64,000 bases of DNA from Curtobacterium sp. MCPF17_002 (GTDB lineage: Bacteria > Actinomycetota > Actinomycetes > Actinomycetales > Microbacteriaceae): positions 3,038,001 through 3,102,000 of the forward strand of contig NZ_CP126251.1 in the NCBI RefSeq assembly GCF_003234115.2, read 5' to 3'. The position numbers and the translations under genes were made by a program. The notes beneath the pieces are model-generated. The model saw only the letters and a list, made by a program, of their open reading frames with translations. It was not told the DNA's origin and made no database searches. Every line of letters begins with the position of its first letter. Within the stretch, counting starts at the first letter, position 1. Below, one piece after another: positions 1 to 7,654 of this stretch.

Positions 1-282
1 ACTCGGCAGCTCGCCGAGCTCCAACCGCCAGCCCCGGCCGCGCCGGTTGTCGTGACGATCGCGCCCGAGAGCATCGGCTCCCCGGATGACCTGCTGACCG
101 TGCGTGAGGCGGCGGCGTACACGAAGCGCCACCCGGAGACGATCGGGAATGCTTGCCGCGGCGGTGAGCTCCGAGGGTTCCAGCCGAAGAAGAACGCTCC
201 CTGGCGCATCCGACGTGAGGACCTTGACACGTGGTTGGGCGTCAAGCCGGTTGTGCGCCGCGGGCCGCTACGGGCACTCTGA
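1..282 (+). CDS. Excisionase-type helix-turn-helix protein, 5' end outside window
   Basis: The frame is already open at base 1, so the start may lie to the left; the first start codon inside is a GTG at 52 with no clear ribosome binding site. From that GTG the product is 76 residues. It carries a winged-helix core, 'LLTVREAAAYTKRHPETI' followed by 'WRIRREDLDTWLG', the layout of excisionase/MerR-like helix-turn-helix proteins that bind recombination sites or promoters. The position inside an integrated element with an integrase 8 kb away suits an accessory recombination or regulatory role, but it could equally be a phage transcription factor. The part before 52 is Pro/Ala-rich. Confidence 0.6.
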   Translation, partial: TRQLAELQPPAPAAPVVVTIAPESIGSPDDLLTVREAAAYTKRHPETIGNACRGGELRGFQPKKNAPWRIRREDLDTWLGVKPVVRRGPLRAL

Positions 283-286
283 CGTC

Positions 287-502
287 GTGAAGATCGCCAT
301 CGCCATCCTGCTGTTCGCCTCGCTCATCTCCTCCGGCCTGGGAACCTGGTGGTCAACCAGGCCGATACAGGTCGTCACGTTCCCGGGTCTGTCGCCACAG
401 TCCGTTCCCGGAAACAAATGGAAGGCGAACCGTGGCGCCCTCGGGCTCGGCATCGGACTGATCCTGACGACGGTCGCCGGGGTGCTCGCGCTCACGCTGT
501 GA
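287..502 (+). CDS. Small two-helix membrane protein
   Basis: A 71-residue product from a GTG four bases after the stop of the preceding helix-turn-helix gene. Two hydrophobic segments are visible: residues about 2-22 (starting KIAIAILLF) and about 48-71 (GLGIGLILTTVAGVLAL at the C-terminus), joined by a short polar loop. No family is recognised and no catalytic motif is seen. Small membrane proteins of this kind are common accessory genes in prophages. It converges on and overlaps by 11 bases the hypothetical gene on the other strand. The start has only a weak ribosome binding site, so the call is tentative. Confidence 0.4.
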   Translation: MKIAIAILLFASLISSGLGTWWSTRPIQVVTFPGLSPQSVPGNKWKANRGALGLGIGLILTTVAGVLALTL

Positions 503-851
503 GGGGCAAGAACGTCCCTCGTGGCACCCGGGGCGTCCCACCGTCGTGTGTGGCCTTCACGGCCGCCCACAGGGGCTCGTCGATGTCCTCCGGGAACACG
601 ACCCCCACCGCGTTCAGGTGCTCCCGCCACGTGAGGATCCGCAGCGCGCTCTCGTCGCCGTCCGCTGCCGCCCGCACGACCAGATCCGCGATCAGCTCCG
701 CCTCAGACATCTCAACGGGCCGCAGCTGCTCCGCGAGCTCCCGGTACTGCGCCCGCTCGAGGTCAGCGCGCCGGCGCCGCTCTCGGTAGTCAGCTTCCCG
801 CGCGCGCTTCGCGTCCGTCAGGGGACCTTTCCGACGGTGAGCTCGACCCAT
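492..851 (-). CDS. Hypothetical charged helical protein of the integrated element
   Basis: A 119-residue, strongly charged product with an ATG at 851. The first 40 residues are almost entirely Arg/Lys/Glu/Ala (for example READYRERRRRADLERA) and should form a basic helix or short coiled coil; the rest is mixed, with 'RILTWREHLNAVGVVF' in the middle. It resembles small terminase-like or DNA-associated phage proteins only in composition, not by any motif I can name, so no function is assigned. It lies downstream of the toxin gene on the same strand and could be cotranscribed with it. Confidence 0.5.
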   Translation of the reverse strand: MGRAHRRKGPLTDAKRAREADYRERRRRADLERAQYRELAEQLRPVEMSEAELIADLVVRAAADGDESALRILTWREHLNAVGVVFPEDIDEPLWAAVKATHDGGTPRVPRGTFLPLTA

Positions 852-875
852 AGAGCCAGTATCGCTCCTAGACCG

Positions 876-1289
876 TCAGAGGGGCGCGGAGACCCGCCTC
901 GGAACGTGCCTGGTCGACACCAGAGTGATGTGATGCCGATGCGGAACATCCGGCCACGAAGCGACCAGCGTAGGAACGACGAACATCAGCGTCGACAACA
1001 CTTGACCGTGCACCTCGAGCGCACGCCCCTCGGGCCTCGATAAGCCGATCCAGTGCAGCCCCGACTCCCGCAGCGCCTCGAGTTCCTCAGGGATCTGCAG
1101 CTGATTGCGGTCGTGCGTGATGATCCCGTCGAACTTCCGGACGGACAGCTCAGCAAAGAGCTCGATGTCCGGGACCCCGGTGAGGTGTTCCTCAACGGCG
1201 GAGCTCAACGTCGCGGTCTTCATGAGCGGGCGGAGCGACTTCGCGTAGACATGCGAGACGTTCTCGTCCAGGAACAGGTGGGGCCGCAC
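876..1289 (-). CDS. PIN-like toxin (VapC45/DUF5615 type)
   Basis: A 137-residue protein with the start 'FLDENVS' (acidic Asp-Glu pair after a beta strand) and the later 'GIITHDRNQL', the signature of the compact PIN-like ribonuclease fold seen in VapC45/DUF5615 proteins. These act as toxins that cleave RNA. The gene starts two bases after the stop of a MerR/DUF433-like protein, the usual partner antitoxin of this family, so the two form a toxin-antitoxin operon read leftward. The C-terminus, rich in His, Arg and Pro, is longer than the core domain needs. The catalytic Asp and Glu are present, so the toxin looks intact. Confidence 0.75.
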   Translation of the reverse strand: MRPHLFLDENVSHVYAKSLRPLMKTATLSSAVEEHLTGVPDIELFAELSVRKFDGIITHDRNQLQIPEELEALRESGLHWIGLSRPEGRALEVHGQVLSTLMFVVPTLVASWPDVPHRHHITLVSTRHVPRRVSAPL

Positions 1290-1291
1290 GG

Positions 1292-1903
1292 TCAGATCGC
1301 TGCGACCTTCGCCGAGAACTCGACAGCATCCTGGGCGGCGGCCGCGCTGACGTTCGGGTAGAGCTCAGTCACGTCCTCAGGGAAGACGCTCTCGTTGTCG
1401 ACCAGCTGCGCTACGAGGTCATACGGCACGCGAGTGTTCTGGACCGTCGGCCAGCCGCCGAGCGTCCGCAGGTCCACCTGGAGGTGCTCGGATGGGCGCT
1501 GGAAATCCACCACCGGCCGACCGCGGAAGTCCTCGAAGCTGCGGAACACGTCCGCGAAGGTAGCGTGCACCGCGTTGCCCGGGTTGCGTACGAGGTCCAC
1601 CGTCTGATGGCTGTCGGGGTCTAGCACCACGATGGTGTCGCCGTCAGTGCCGAGTGAGTACCGCGACGGGTGCTCGGTGAGCGCGAGCATGTCCATCGTG
1701 CTGAACGCGCGCGCGAGGCGTTGCCCGCTCGTCTGAGCTCGGAGGAAGACCAGCGTGCGCAGCGCGACGAGGTCGCGGAACGAGTACAGCGGCGGCCGCT
1801 TGGCCCGGGTCTCCGGGACGAGGACGCCGATGCGCCGCCAGCGCTCGAGCTGACTGGGGGTGGCGCCCGTGAGGAGCGATGTGAGCTTGACGTCGAAAGC
1901 CAA
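1292..1903 (-). CDS. MerR-HTH/DUF433 antitoxin of the PIN-like toxin
   Basis: The product has an N-terminal MerR-like helix-turn-helix ('TSLLTGATPSQLERWRRIGV', then 'YSFRDLVALRTL') and a C-terminal DUF433-like segment ('VQNTRVPYDLVAQLVDN' ... 'VTELYPNVSAAA'). This is the architecture of VapB45-type antitoxins, which bind both the operon promoter and the toxin. I prefer a TTG start at 1903 because GAAGGGAG sits seven bases before it and the helix-turn-helix then begins at once; a GTG at 1969 would add 22 residues without a good ribosome binding site. The toxin follows after two bases, so tight coupling is expected. Confidence 0.7.
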   Translation of the reverse strand: MAFDVKLTSLLTGATPSQLERWRRIGVLVPETRAKRPPLYSFRDLVALRTLVFLRAQTSGQRLARAFSTMDMLALTEHPSRYSLGTDGDTIVVLDPDSHQTVDLVRNPGNAVHATFADVFRSFEDFRGRPVVDFQRPSEHLQVDLRTLGGWPTVQNTRVPYDLVAQLVDNESVFPEDVTELYPNVSAAAAQDAVEFSAKVAAI

Positions 1904-2067
1904 CAGCCCACTCCCTTCTCGCAGTCGCACAGAGCCGATGACCGAAAGCGTAGTCGGAAGATCGCTCACCCATCGGGAGGGCGCACGTTACGTGGTGCCT
2001 CTGACACACACGGCAACGAGCCCCGAACGCTGCCGTGTGGCGGTGTCCGGGGCCAGGCGAACCGCGG

Positions 2068-3417
2068 TCAGTAGACAGCCGGGAACGCTGCCGAGTCGAG
2101 CTGAACCCAGCTGTTCCCCGACGCGGCGACGACCGGGAACTTGATCTGCGCGACGCCGTCCGCTCCGATCGACACGACGGCGTCGTACCCGTTCTGGTTG
2201 CCGTACACCGGCAGACGGATCGCGTCCGTGGTGTTCGGTCTGAACCGCTCCGGGAGGACCGTGACGGGGTACCAGGTGTTCGCGACCGCGGACGGGATCC
2301 CCACGGCGCCGACTAGGCGAGAGACCCCGTCGATCTTCTCGACCGACATCGCCGGCAGGTTGTTGATCGCGACTGCGGGCGACGTCAGCGGGAGCACCAC
2401 TGCCGGGACCCGGATCGGCTTCGTCAGAGGCGCGTGGATGGCGAGCCCGCTGCGGAGACCGCGCACGCCGCCCAAGTCGGACGACGGGTGGAACGGGCGC
2501 CCGTTCACGTACCCCTGCGTCGTTCCGCCGCCGTCGAGGAGGATCGCGGCATCGCAGCCGTTCGTGAGCGCGAGCTGCCCGATCGTGTTGCCCTTGATAC
2601 CCGCGATGCCGGTCTTCCCCTTCACAAGGATGTACACGAGGTCGCCGTTCGGTCTGCGGCCGAGGATCGATCGCGCGGAGATCGTGGAGGCGAAGAACGA
2701 CCACGTGGGATCGGTCTCGATGTCACGGACTGCACCGTTCTCGACCACGACCGGACCAAACCCGTACGTCGTGTCGACACCGTCGGTGATCATCTTGTCG
2801 GCAGTGTCGCCGTTGGCCTGCCGGTACACACGCCACGATCCATCGTCCATGAAAGCGAGCGCCTCGATGCCCTTCCCGGTCGGCGCCGCATCGGCGCTCC
2901 CCCAGCCGGAGTAGTAGACGCCATCCTTGATCTGCATGCCGGTCATCTGCGTCGACTCGTACGCGTCAGCGTTCACGACGACGAACGCACCGGTCAGCGC
3001 AGCAGTCGCCTCGGGAGACGCGGACGGGCCCGGAACGGACGAACCAGGCGTCCATCCGCCCGGGTAGACCTTCTCCACGAGATCGTTGACGCGACGTCCG
3101 TCAGCGCGGACCACGATGACCTCGTACTCGTAGGAGCTGTCAGCCGCCATGCGAGCGTCGATCGTCGCGGAGGCGCGGGCATGACGCGGCGGCTTCAGCG
3201 GGTACCTCGCGTCGAGCTTCGCCATGACCGACGTGGGCAGCGAGCCGTCCGACGTCGCAATGATGTAGCCCGGAAGATCCTGGTATCGGGTGTTCCCGTC
3301 ACCAACCTTCAGCACGTGCGTGGTGATGTCGTACACCGGCTCGCCGATGGCGGGCACGGGATTGATCGTGGACCACCGGTCGGTGGTGTCGCGGCGGATC
3401 TGGATGCGAGTCGGCAT
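2068..3417 (-). CDS. Tail-fibre-like protein with phosphodiester glycosidase (NAGPA) domain
   Basis: A 449-residue protein starting at an ATG with AAGGAG just upstream. Residues 1-45 ('RIQIRRDTT', 'PVYDITTHVLKVGDGNT') match the N-terminal attachment module found on many phage tail and appendage proteins. The central region (about 90-300) resembles phosphodiester glycosidase/NAGPA domains, with 'AILLDGGGTTQGYVNGRP' as the hallmark. The C-terminal 100 residues look like a beta-rich tip. The likely role is binding and trimming host surface glycans. It lies 28 bases after the orphan protein and downstream of the capsid gene, so it is read late in the structural operon. Confidence 0.75.
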   Translation of the reverse strand: MPTRIQIRRDTTDRWSTINPVPAIGEPVYDITTHVLKVGDGNTRYQDLPGYIIATSDGSLPTSVMAKLDARYPLKPPRHARASATIDARMAADSSYEYEVIVVRADGRRVNDLVEKVYPGGWTPGSSVPGPSASPEATAALTGAFVVVNADAYESTQMTGMQIKDGVYYSGWGSADAAPTGKGIEALAFMDDGSWRVYRQANGDTADKMITDGVDTTYGFGPVVVENGAVRDIETDPTWSFFASTISARSILGRRPNGDLVYILVKGKTGIAGIKGNTIGQLALTNGCDAAILLDGGGTTQGYVNGRPFHPSSDLGGVRGLRSGLAIHAPLTKPIRVPAVVLPLTSPAVAINNLPAMSVEKIDGVSRLVGAVGIPSAVANTWYPVTVLPERFRPNTTDAIRLPVYGNQNGYDAVVSIGADGVAQIKFPVVAASGNSWVQLDSAAFPAVY

Positions 3418-3445
3418 CGTCGGGTCTCCTTGAGTCGTCGAGGCC

Positions 3446-4252
3446 TCAGGCCTCGCCGTGAGCGTCGAGGCGCTCACGGAGTTGCTGTTCTGTGTCGTCG
3501 TCGTCCCACGGCTGTCCGATCGCCTCGAGGGCCGTTCGAAGCGCGTCGAGCGGGTCCGTCACGGCTGCAGGCTTGACTGCACGCGACGAGGTCGCGGCGA
3601 TCGGTTGGGGTAGCGGCACCGAGAGCGCATCTGCAGCGGCCGCAGCAGCCTCGAGGCGGCCACGGCGGCGGTCGAGCGCCCGGCGGGCGGTCGGCTCGAG
3701 CGCGTCCCACCAGGTGGCCGCCTGCTGGTTCGCCCACGCCTGGTGCGCGAGGAGCTGCCGCTGCATCTTCAGCAGCCAGGTCTCGATCTTCGAGGTGTCG
3801 AGCTCGCGCTCCTCGTACCGCACCCGGAGAACGGAGCCCTCCACCGACGACGAAGCCGCCGCGGTGAGGAAGTGCCGATCCGGCCGGCCCGCGAGTAGGA
3901 CCCCGTCCCCGGTGAACGGAACGAGGAAGTCGATCCCGAACCCGACGTGGTCGACTCCTAGATCGATCGCGACGAGCTGGCCGTCCTCGGTCGTCGTTCC
4001 CACTCCGCGAGCCGTCAGCTCCTCCGGCTCCGTCCGCGTCATCTCGTCGAGCCTGAGCACGACAGGAGTCACACGGGAACGGTCCAAAAGTGGCAGAATC
4101 CGGTCCGTTTCGACGTCGAGAACAGCAGCCGCCGGCATCGACGCGATGGCGGCCAGAACCGCATGCTGACGGGCATCGAGCTCCTCAGCGATCCAGTACA
4201 CGAGGCCTCCTACAGGGCCGAATCCGGAACCCCCCAGACTCACCACGCGCAA
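3446..4252 (-). CDS. Orphan protein between capsid and fibre genes
   Basis: A 268-residue protein I do not recognise with confidence. Residues 1-150 look like mixed beta structure ('LVAIDLGVDHVGFGIDFLVP'). Residues about 150-215 are helical and charged ('KIETWLLKMQRQLLAHQAW', then RRALDRRRGRLEAA) and probably a coiled coil. The tail is acidic. The beta domain followed by an 'ARR-RL' helix recalls the N-terminal module of some large uncharacterised bacterial proteins, but that is a faint resemblance. Its place between the capsid and fibre genes is typical of an inserted accessory ('moron') gene. No alternative start has a better ribosome binding site. Confidence 0.5.
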   Translation of the reverse strand: MRVVSLGGSGFGPVGGLVYWIAEELDARQHAVLAAIASMPAAAVLDVETDRILPLLDRSRVTPVVLRLDEMTRTEPEELTARGVGTTTEDGQLVAIDLGVDHVGFGIDFLVPFTGDGVLLAGRPDRHFLTAAASSSVEGSVLRVRYEERELDTSKIETWLLKMQRQLLAHQAWANQQAATWWDALEPTARRALDRRRGRLEAAAAAADALSVPLPQPIAATSSRAVKPAAVTDPLDALRTALEAIGQPWDDDDTEQQLRERLDAHGEA

Positions 4253-4430
4253 TGCGAGCAGCAGGACGCGGAGCGGTGCCGGAGCCGAGGGGTTGGGAGG
4301 GGGTGGTGTACCCCCGGGTGGGAGAGGCGGGCGACCGGGACGCGGTGGACTAGACGGCAGATCCGGCCGCCCGCTGAGGGAGGCTGAGACGCTGCGTCGG
4401 CATCACTCAGGCCGCAGCGCCTCAGCCGGT

Positions 4431-5261
4431 CTAAGCGCCGGCCTTGATCTTGATGAGGCCGGCGGTGGTGGCGGCGCCGAAGCCGACGCGCATGATCGCG
4501 CGGATGCCGGTCTGGTCGAACTCGAACCAGCGGCTCTTGTCGAAGTCGACGGTGACGTTCTTTCGGACGGCCGTGTAGACGTTCGCGCCGGGCAGGCCCC
4601 ACACGGTGCCGGCGAGGACGTACGGGCTGACGAGCAGCGGAACCCCCAGGACGTTGCGCTGGATGCCGTTCGTGGCTCCGGTGCCGAACAGAGGCAGGTT
4701 CGAGCCTGTGCCCTGCTTGATCTTCGCGAGGGCCTTCGCGACCTCAGGCGTGGTCACGAACGCGCGGAGCGTGGCACCTGCAGCGTCCGCCGCGGCGATC
4801 GCGTCGACGTACGGGTCGATGCTCATCGTCGGGTCAGCGGCCACCGTGGTGCCGGCGCCGAGCGCCTCGAGGCCGCCGGGACGCTTCGCACCTGCAGCCG
4901 GGGCGGCACCGAAGAACGCGGCGTCGATCTTCCTGCTGATGTCGCGGGTCAGGCCAGCGCCGATGAGGCCGGTGACCTGCGGGTTGGTGTCGTCGACGGA
5001 CTCGTTCGACACGCGGGTGAGGCCGGCGACCTTCTTCGGCGTGATCGCCACCTCGTCGGCAGCCATGTCGGACTCGGGGATCTCTTCGTCCTCGTCGACC
5101 CAGTCGGTGTCGGGATCGTCGGTGATCCGCGGGATGGTGACCGAGCGGTTGCCGAGGGAGAGCGGGGTGGTGACCTGCATCGCGACGGATGCGCGGGCCA
5201 CGGGGATGACGAGCAGCTGAGCGTGGTCGGTGTCGACGAACGTCTCTTCGAGCGTGGGCAT
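4431..5261 (-). CDS. HK97-type major capsid protein
   Basis: A 276-residue shell protein starting at an ATG preceded by CAGGAG. Features of HK97-fold capsid proteins are visible: an N-arm, the 'LSLGNRSVTIPRITDDPDTD' strand pair with a following acidic E-loop region (DWVDEDEEIPESD), the 'VAGLTRVSNESVDD' spine segment, a helix with 'GLTRDISRKIDAAFFG', and a beta-rich P-domain and A-domain to the C-terminus. Length is slightly below the usual 300-400, which fits variants with a separate scaffold. The coiled-coil gene 155 bases upstream would supply that scaffold. No protease gene is seen next to it. Confidence 0.85.
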   Translation of the reverse strand: MPTLEETFVDTDHAQLLVIPVARASVAMQVTTPLSLGNRSVTIPRITDDPDTDWVDEDEEIPESDMAADEVAITPKKVAGLTRVSNESVDDTNPQVTGLIGAGLTRDISRKIDAAFFGAAPAAGAKRPGGLEALGAGTTVAADPTMSIDPYVDAIAAADAAGATLRAFVTTPEVAKALAKIKQGTGSNLPLFGTGATNGIQRNVLGVPLLVSPYVLAGTVWGLPGANVYTAVRKNVTVDFDKSRWFEFDQTGIRAIMRVGFGAATTAGLIKIKAGA

Positions 5262-5416
5262 GAGGGCTCCTGAGGGAGAGTGATGGATGATCACGCTCGA
5301 CCTCGGGTCGACCGGTTGCCCTCAGGGCTGCGTGTCCGGTGGTGCGCCACAGACGCAGGAACGCCGAACACCACCAGTCTAGGCGGTGATCGGCGTCCCA
5401 TCGGGCAGCGACGCGG

Positions 5417-5899
5417 CTACTCCTGCTTCTTGCTCTCCTCGAACGCCTTCGCCCACGCCTGGTCGGTGTCAACCCCGGCCTGCGCGCCCGGCGTCTGCTG
5501 CTGACGCTCCATAGCCGTCCGGATCGGGTCCGGCGGCACCGGCTGCACGTACGCCTCGACCAGGTACGGCCGATCCTGCACGAGCCCGTCCAGGGCCTCC
5601 GCGAGCGCCTCACGGTCGATCTGACCGTCATCGGTCAGGAACTCGTCCGGCGTCCGTCCGCTGAGCGCCCACAGGTCGCCCGGGTGCTTCATCCGAGGCG
5701 CGTACTCCTCACCGCGGAGCTGCGAGTGCTGCGCCACGACGCCCTCGATCTGGCCTCGCTGCGCGGCCGCGAGCGCACTCTGCATTGTCTCGATCGCCGC
5801 GTCACGCTCAGCGATCGTCGCCTCGGCCGCGCGCAGCTGCGTCCGGTACCGAGCCGCCTCGGCGTTCGGGTTCTCGTTCGGGTCGTTCTCATTCCCCAT
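5417..5899 (-). CDS. Scaffold-like coiled-coil protein
   Basis: A 160-residue acidic protein starting at an ATG behind GAGGAGG. The first 15 residues are Asn/Glu/Pro-rich (MGNENDPNENPN). Residues 15-50 form a clear heptad-type helix ('YRTQLRAAEATIAERDAAIE'), and the C-terminus is short and charged (AFEESKKQE). Size, acidity, coiled coil and position directly before the capsid gene match phage head scaffolding proteins, which guide shell assembly and then leave. No protease signature is present. The segment 'DEFLTDDGQIDREALAEAL' is like the one found in actinophage scaffolds. Overlaps the upstream gene by 11 bases. Confidence 0.7.
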   Translation of the reverse strand: MGNENDPNENPNAEAARYRTQLRAAEATIAERDAAIETMQSALAAAQRGQIEGVVAQHSQLRGEEYAPRMKHPGDLWALSGRTPDEFLTDDGQIDREALAEALDGLVQDRPYLVEAYVQPVPPDPIRTAMERQQQTPGAQAGVDTDQAWAKAFEESKKQE

Positions 5900-6167
5900 C
5901 GGGGGCCTCCTCATTTTCGATCGACGACGTCGCGCGGATGAACGCGGCGTCCCACATCTGTCTCCGCAGCTGCTCAGCCAGCGCGGGCGCGTCCTTCCGG
6001 ACAACCCCGACCATCGACTCCACCGCAAGTCCCAGCACCTGCAGTGCCTGCTCCGCGGAGTCGAACTCCGTCTCGATGACCACCGACGGCCGACGGCCCT
6101 CCCACGGCACCTCGAGCAACTTCAGCAACAGCGCCTCGGTGCGCTCGGCGAGCTCGTACGCGTTCAT
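5889..6167 (-). CDS. Small hypothetical protein upstream of scaffold gene
   Basis: A 92-residue acidic helical protein beginning MNAYELAERTEALLLKLLEV. The ATG overlaps the previous gene's stop as TGATG, and its own end overlaps the scaffold start by 11 bases, so translation is coupled on both sides. The sequence 'EGRRPSVVIETEFDSAEQAL' suggests a compact alpha/beta fold. I cannot assign a family. An in-frame ATG at 6206 would add 13 Gly/Ala-rich residues and break the coupling, so the shorter form is preferred. Confidence 0.55.
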   Translation of the reverse strand: MNAYELAERTEALLLKLLEVPWEGRRPSVVIETEFDSAEQALQVLGLAVESMVGVVRKDAPALAEQLRRQMWDAAFIRATSSIENEEAPDGE

Positions 6168-6673
6168 CACGACGCCACCCCCGACCCCGGTTCCCGCACC
6201 GGCCACGTGTGCACACGCGCACCCGTACCTGTGTGCTCTTCAAGAGCCTGTCCTGGCCTGTCCTCGCCTGTCCTGTCCTCTCCTCCGTCGTAACGCGTGA
6301 CGTCACGCGGGTTGTCACCCATGTCCTTTTCCTTTCTGCGGGCACGAGACCGTGCCTGCCTCTCCTTGTTCGCCTGCCGCTGCTGCTGGACTCGCTCCGC
6401 CAGGCTCTGCCCCGCTGAGCCCGTCCAGTCGATGACCTGCAGCCCACCGTCTTCGGTGAGTTCGACCAGTCCGGCGCTCACCAGTTCATCGATGACGCCG
6501 GCCGTCACGCCTCCGCGGTGAAGGAACTGGAACGCGTCTCGGTCGATCCGGCCGTCTGTTCCCTGCTCGGCGCCGAACATCAGTCCGTAGGACCACACTC
6601 GCCAGGCCTGGTCGGACAGCCGGAACATGCGCATGTCGGTCAGCCACCGCCCCGGAAGTCGCGCATCGGTCAT
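6167..6673 (-). CDS. DnaD-like phage replication/helix-turn-helix protein
   Basis: A 168-residue protein whose start 'LPGRWLTDMRMFRLSDQAWR' followed by 'RIDRDAFQFLHRGGVT' is typical of actinophage proteins with a DnaD/replisome-organiser-like winged helix. Residues about 90-115 are a long basic helix (QQQRQANKERQARSRARRKE) and the tail is disordered. Such proteins are thought to load helicase or bind the phage origin. It is the best replication candidate in the element, since no helicase or primase is visible here. The ATG overlaps the upstream stop as ATGA and its stop overlaps the next start as TGATG. Confidence 0.6.
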   Translation of the reverse strand: MTDARLPGRWLTDMRMFRLSDQAWRVWSYGLMFGAEQGTDGRIDRDAFQFLHRGGVTAGVIDELVSAGLVELTEDGGLQVIDWTGSAGQSLAERVQQQRQANKERQARSRARRKEKDMGDNPRDVTRYDGGEDRTGEDRPGQALEEHTGTGARVHTWPVREPGSGVAS

Positions 6674-6858
6674 GTGCCCCCCTCAACCGCCTGGGCAGCC
6701 TGCTCGAGCTCAGCAGCTACGCGCCGTGCTTCTCGGGGCGTCAGCGTCACACCGCGGAACGGCAGGATCAGGGCGACGATCGATCCGGGGCCGTCGGACC
6801 TCCACCGCGCATCGACGTGCACGGGTTCGTCGGCGCTCAAGATCCGTACCGCGGTCAC
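6670..6858 (-). CDS. Small early-operon hypothetical protein
   Basis: A 62-residue protein from a GTG that overlaps the upstream stop codon as GTGA; its own stop overlaps the next ATG. The sequence has a short beta part ('PGSIVALILPFRGVTLTP') and a C-terminal helix (REARRVAAELEQAAQAV). No family is recognised. Coupling on both sides and residue composition support a real gene even though it is short. Confidence 0.55.
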   Translation of the reverse strand: MTAVRILSADEPVHVDARWRSDGPGSIVALILPFRGVTLTPREARRVAAELEQAAQAVEGGT

Positions 6859-7352
6859 AACAACAACCTCGGCCGGTCTGTGTCGGACTCGATCAACAAC
6901 GGGTTCTCGAGCAGCATCTCTGTCGAGAGCCTCAACAACGGATCGTCGTCGGTCACGTACCCGCGGTACTGCTGGAAGTACACCTGCCCGTTCCCTGCCC
7001 GACGACGGCACCACATGTCGGGCATGCGCGCCCACTCGCCCTGTGGCATGCGTACGCCGACCCGGTTGGTGTGTGCCCTGTCCTCGTCGCTCGCGCCAGC
7101 GAGGAGGTACACGATGAACGTCTTCGTGCTCGGCACGCGGCGCACCTTGGTCGGGAACCGCAGCACGAGCCCTTCCCTGACGTCGAGGTCCATGCGCTGT
7201 TCGCTCTGCCGGAACTCCACGCTGTAGTCGGCGTACTTCCGCCGCTCCGCGTCCGTCGGCGTAAACTGCGCGACGACCCGGTTGCCCAGACGGCCCCTGG
7301 TTTCGCCCTCGGAGCCCTGGCCGGCTCCGGGGGCATTCGTCTTCCCAGTCAC
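6855..7352 (-). CDS. Hypothetical early phage protein
   Basis: A 165-residue protein with a GTG start overlapping the upstream gene as GTGA. The N-terminal 25 residues are Gly/Thr-rich and probably flexible. The core holds 'VEFRQSEQRMDLDVREGLV', 'STKTFIVYLLAGASDEDRAH' and 'MPDMWCRRRAGNGQVYFQQ', suggesting a beta-rich fold with many basic surface residues. No conserved catalytic motif is seen and I do not recognise the family. It is the second gene of the leftward early operon, after the AlpA-like protein, so a role in replication or its control is plausible but unproven. Confidence 0.55.
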   Translation of the reverse strand: MTGKTNAPGAGQGSEGETRGRLGNRVVAQFTPTDAERRKYADYSVEFRQSEQRMDLDVREGLVLRFPTKVRRVPSTKTFIVYLLAGASDEDRAHTNRVGVRMPQGEWARMPDMWCRRRAGNGQVYFQQYRGYVTDDDPLLRLSTEMLLENPLLIESDTDRPRLLL

Positions 7353-7555
7353 GCCGACGCCTCCGCTGTGCTGGTGCGCTCGCTCTCCTCAAGCCAAGCC
7401 TCGACAACACTCCGGCGGTAGAGCACTGTGCGCGGCGTGGGCTTCAGATAGGCGGGTGCCAACCCCTTGTAACGGCGCTGAGCGAGCGACCCGAGCGAGA
7501 CCGTGCCTCTCGTGGCCGCGACCACGTCCTCCGGACGCATCAGTTCGTCATCCAC
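7349..7555 (-). CDS. AlpA/excisionase-like small DNA-binding protein
   Basis: A 68-residue protein with a GTG start preceded by AAAGGAG at good spacing. It has a short winged helix ('VSLGSLAQRRYKGLAPAYL' and 'TVLYRRSVVEAWLEE'), the layout of AlpA or excisionase proteins, in which the second part selects the DNA site. It is the first gene of the leftward operon and starts from the operator region shared with the coupled regulator and integrase. In many satellites and prophages a protein at this position switches on excision and the early operon; that role is inferred here. Confidence 0.6.
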   Translation of the reverse strand: MDDELMRPEDVVAATRGTVSLGSLAQRRYKGLAPAYLKPTPRTVLYRRSVVEAWLEESERTSTAEASA

Positions 7556-7569
7556 TGCGTTCTCCTTTC

Positions 7570-7654
7570 AGTGATTGAGCCTGGGTTGTCATAACTGGCT
7601 CACTGACGTCGAGACTAGACCCGTGCGCCAGTGAATGCAACACTGGCTCAGTGA
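7570..7654. promoter_or_regulatory. Divergent operator region of the element
   Basis: Two near-identical direct repeats, ACTGGCTCACTGA at 7594-7606 and ACTGGCTCAGTGA at 7642-7654, lie 48 bases apart, with an inverted related copy (CAGTGATTGAGCC) from 7570. A perfect 6-base inverted repeat, CCAGTG with CACTGG, spans 7628-7646. The sites sit between the AlpA-like and regulator genes, and the last one covers the GTG start of the regulator, which suggests autorepression. Confidence 0.6.

Noticed and set aside
5262..5416. Hairpin (GGTGGTG/CACCACC) between scaffold and capsid genes
   Set aside because: Only seven base pairs with a long loop; it could be an internal terminator or mRNA processing site but is too weak to claim.
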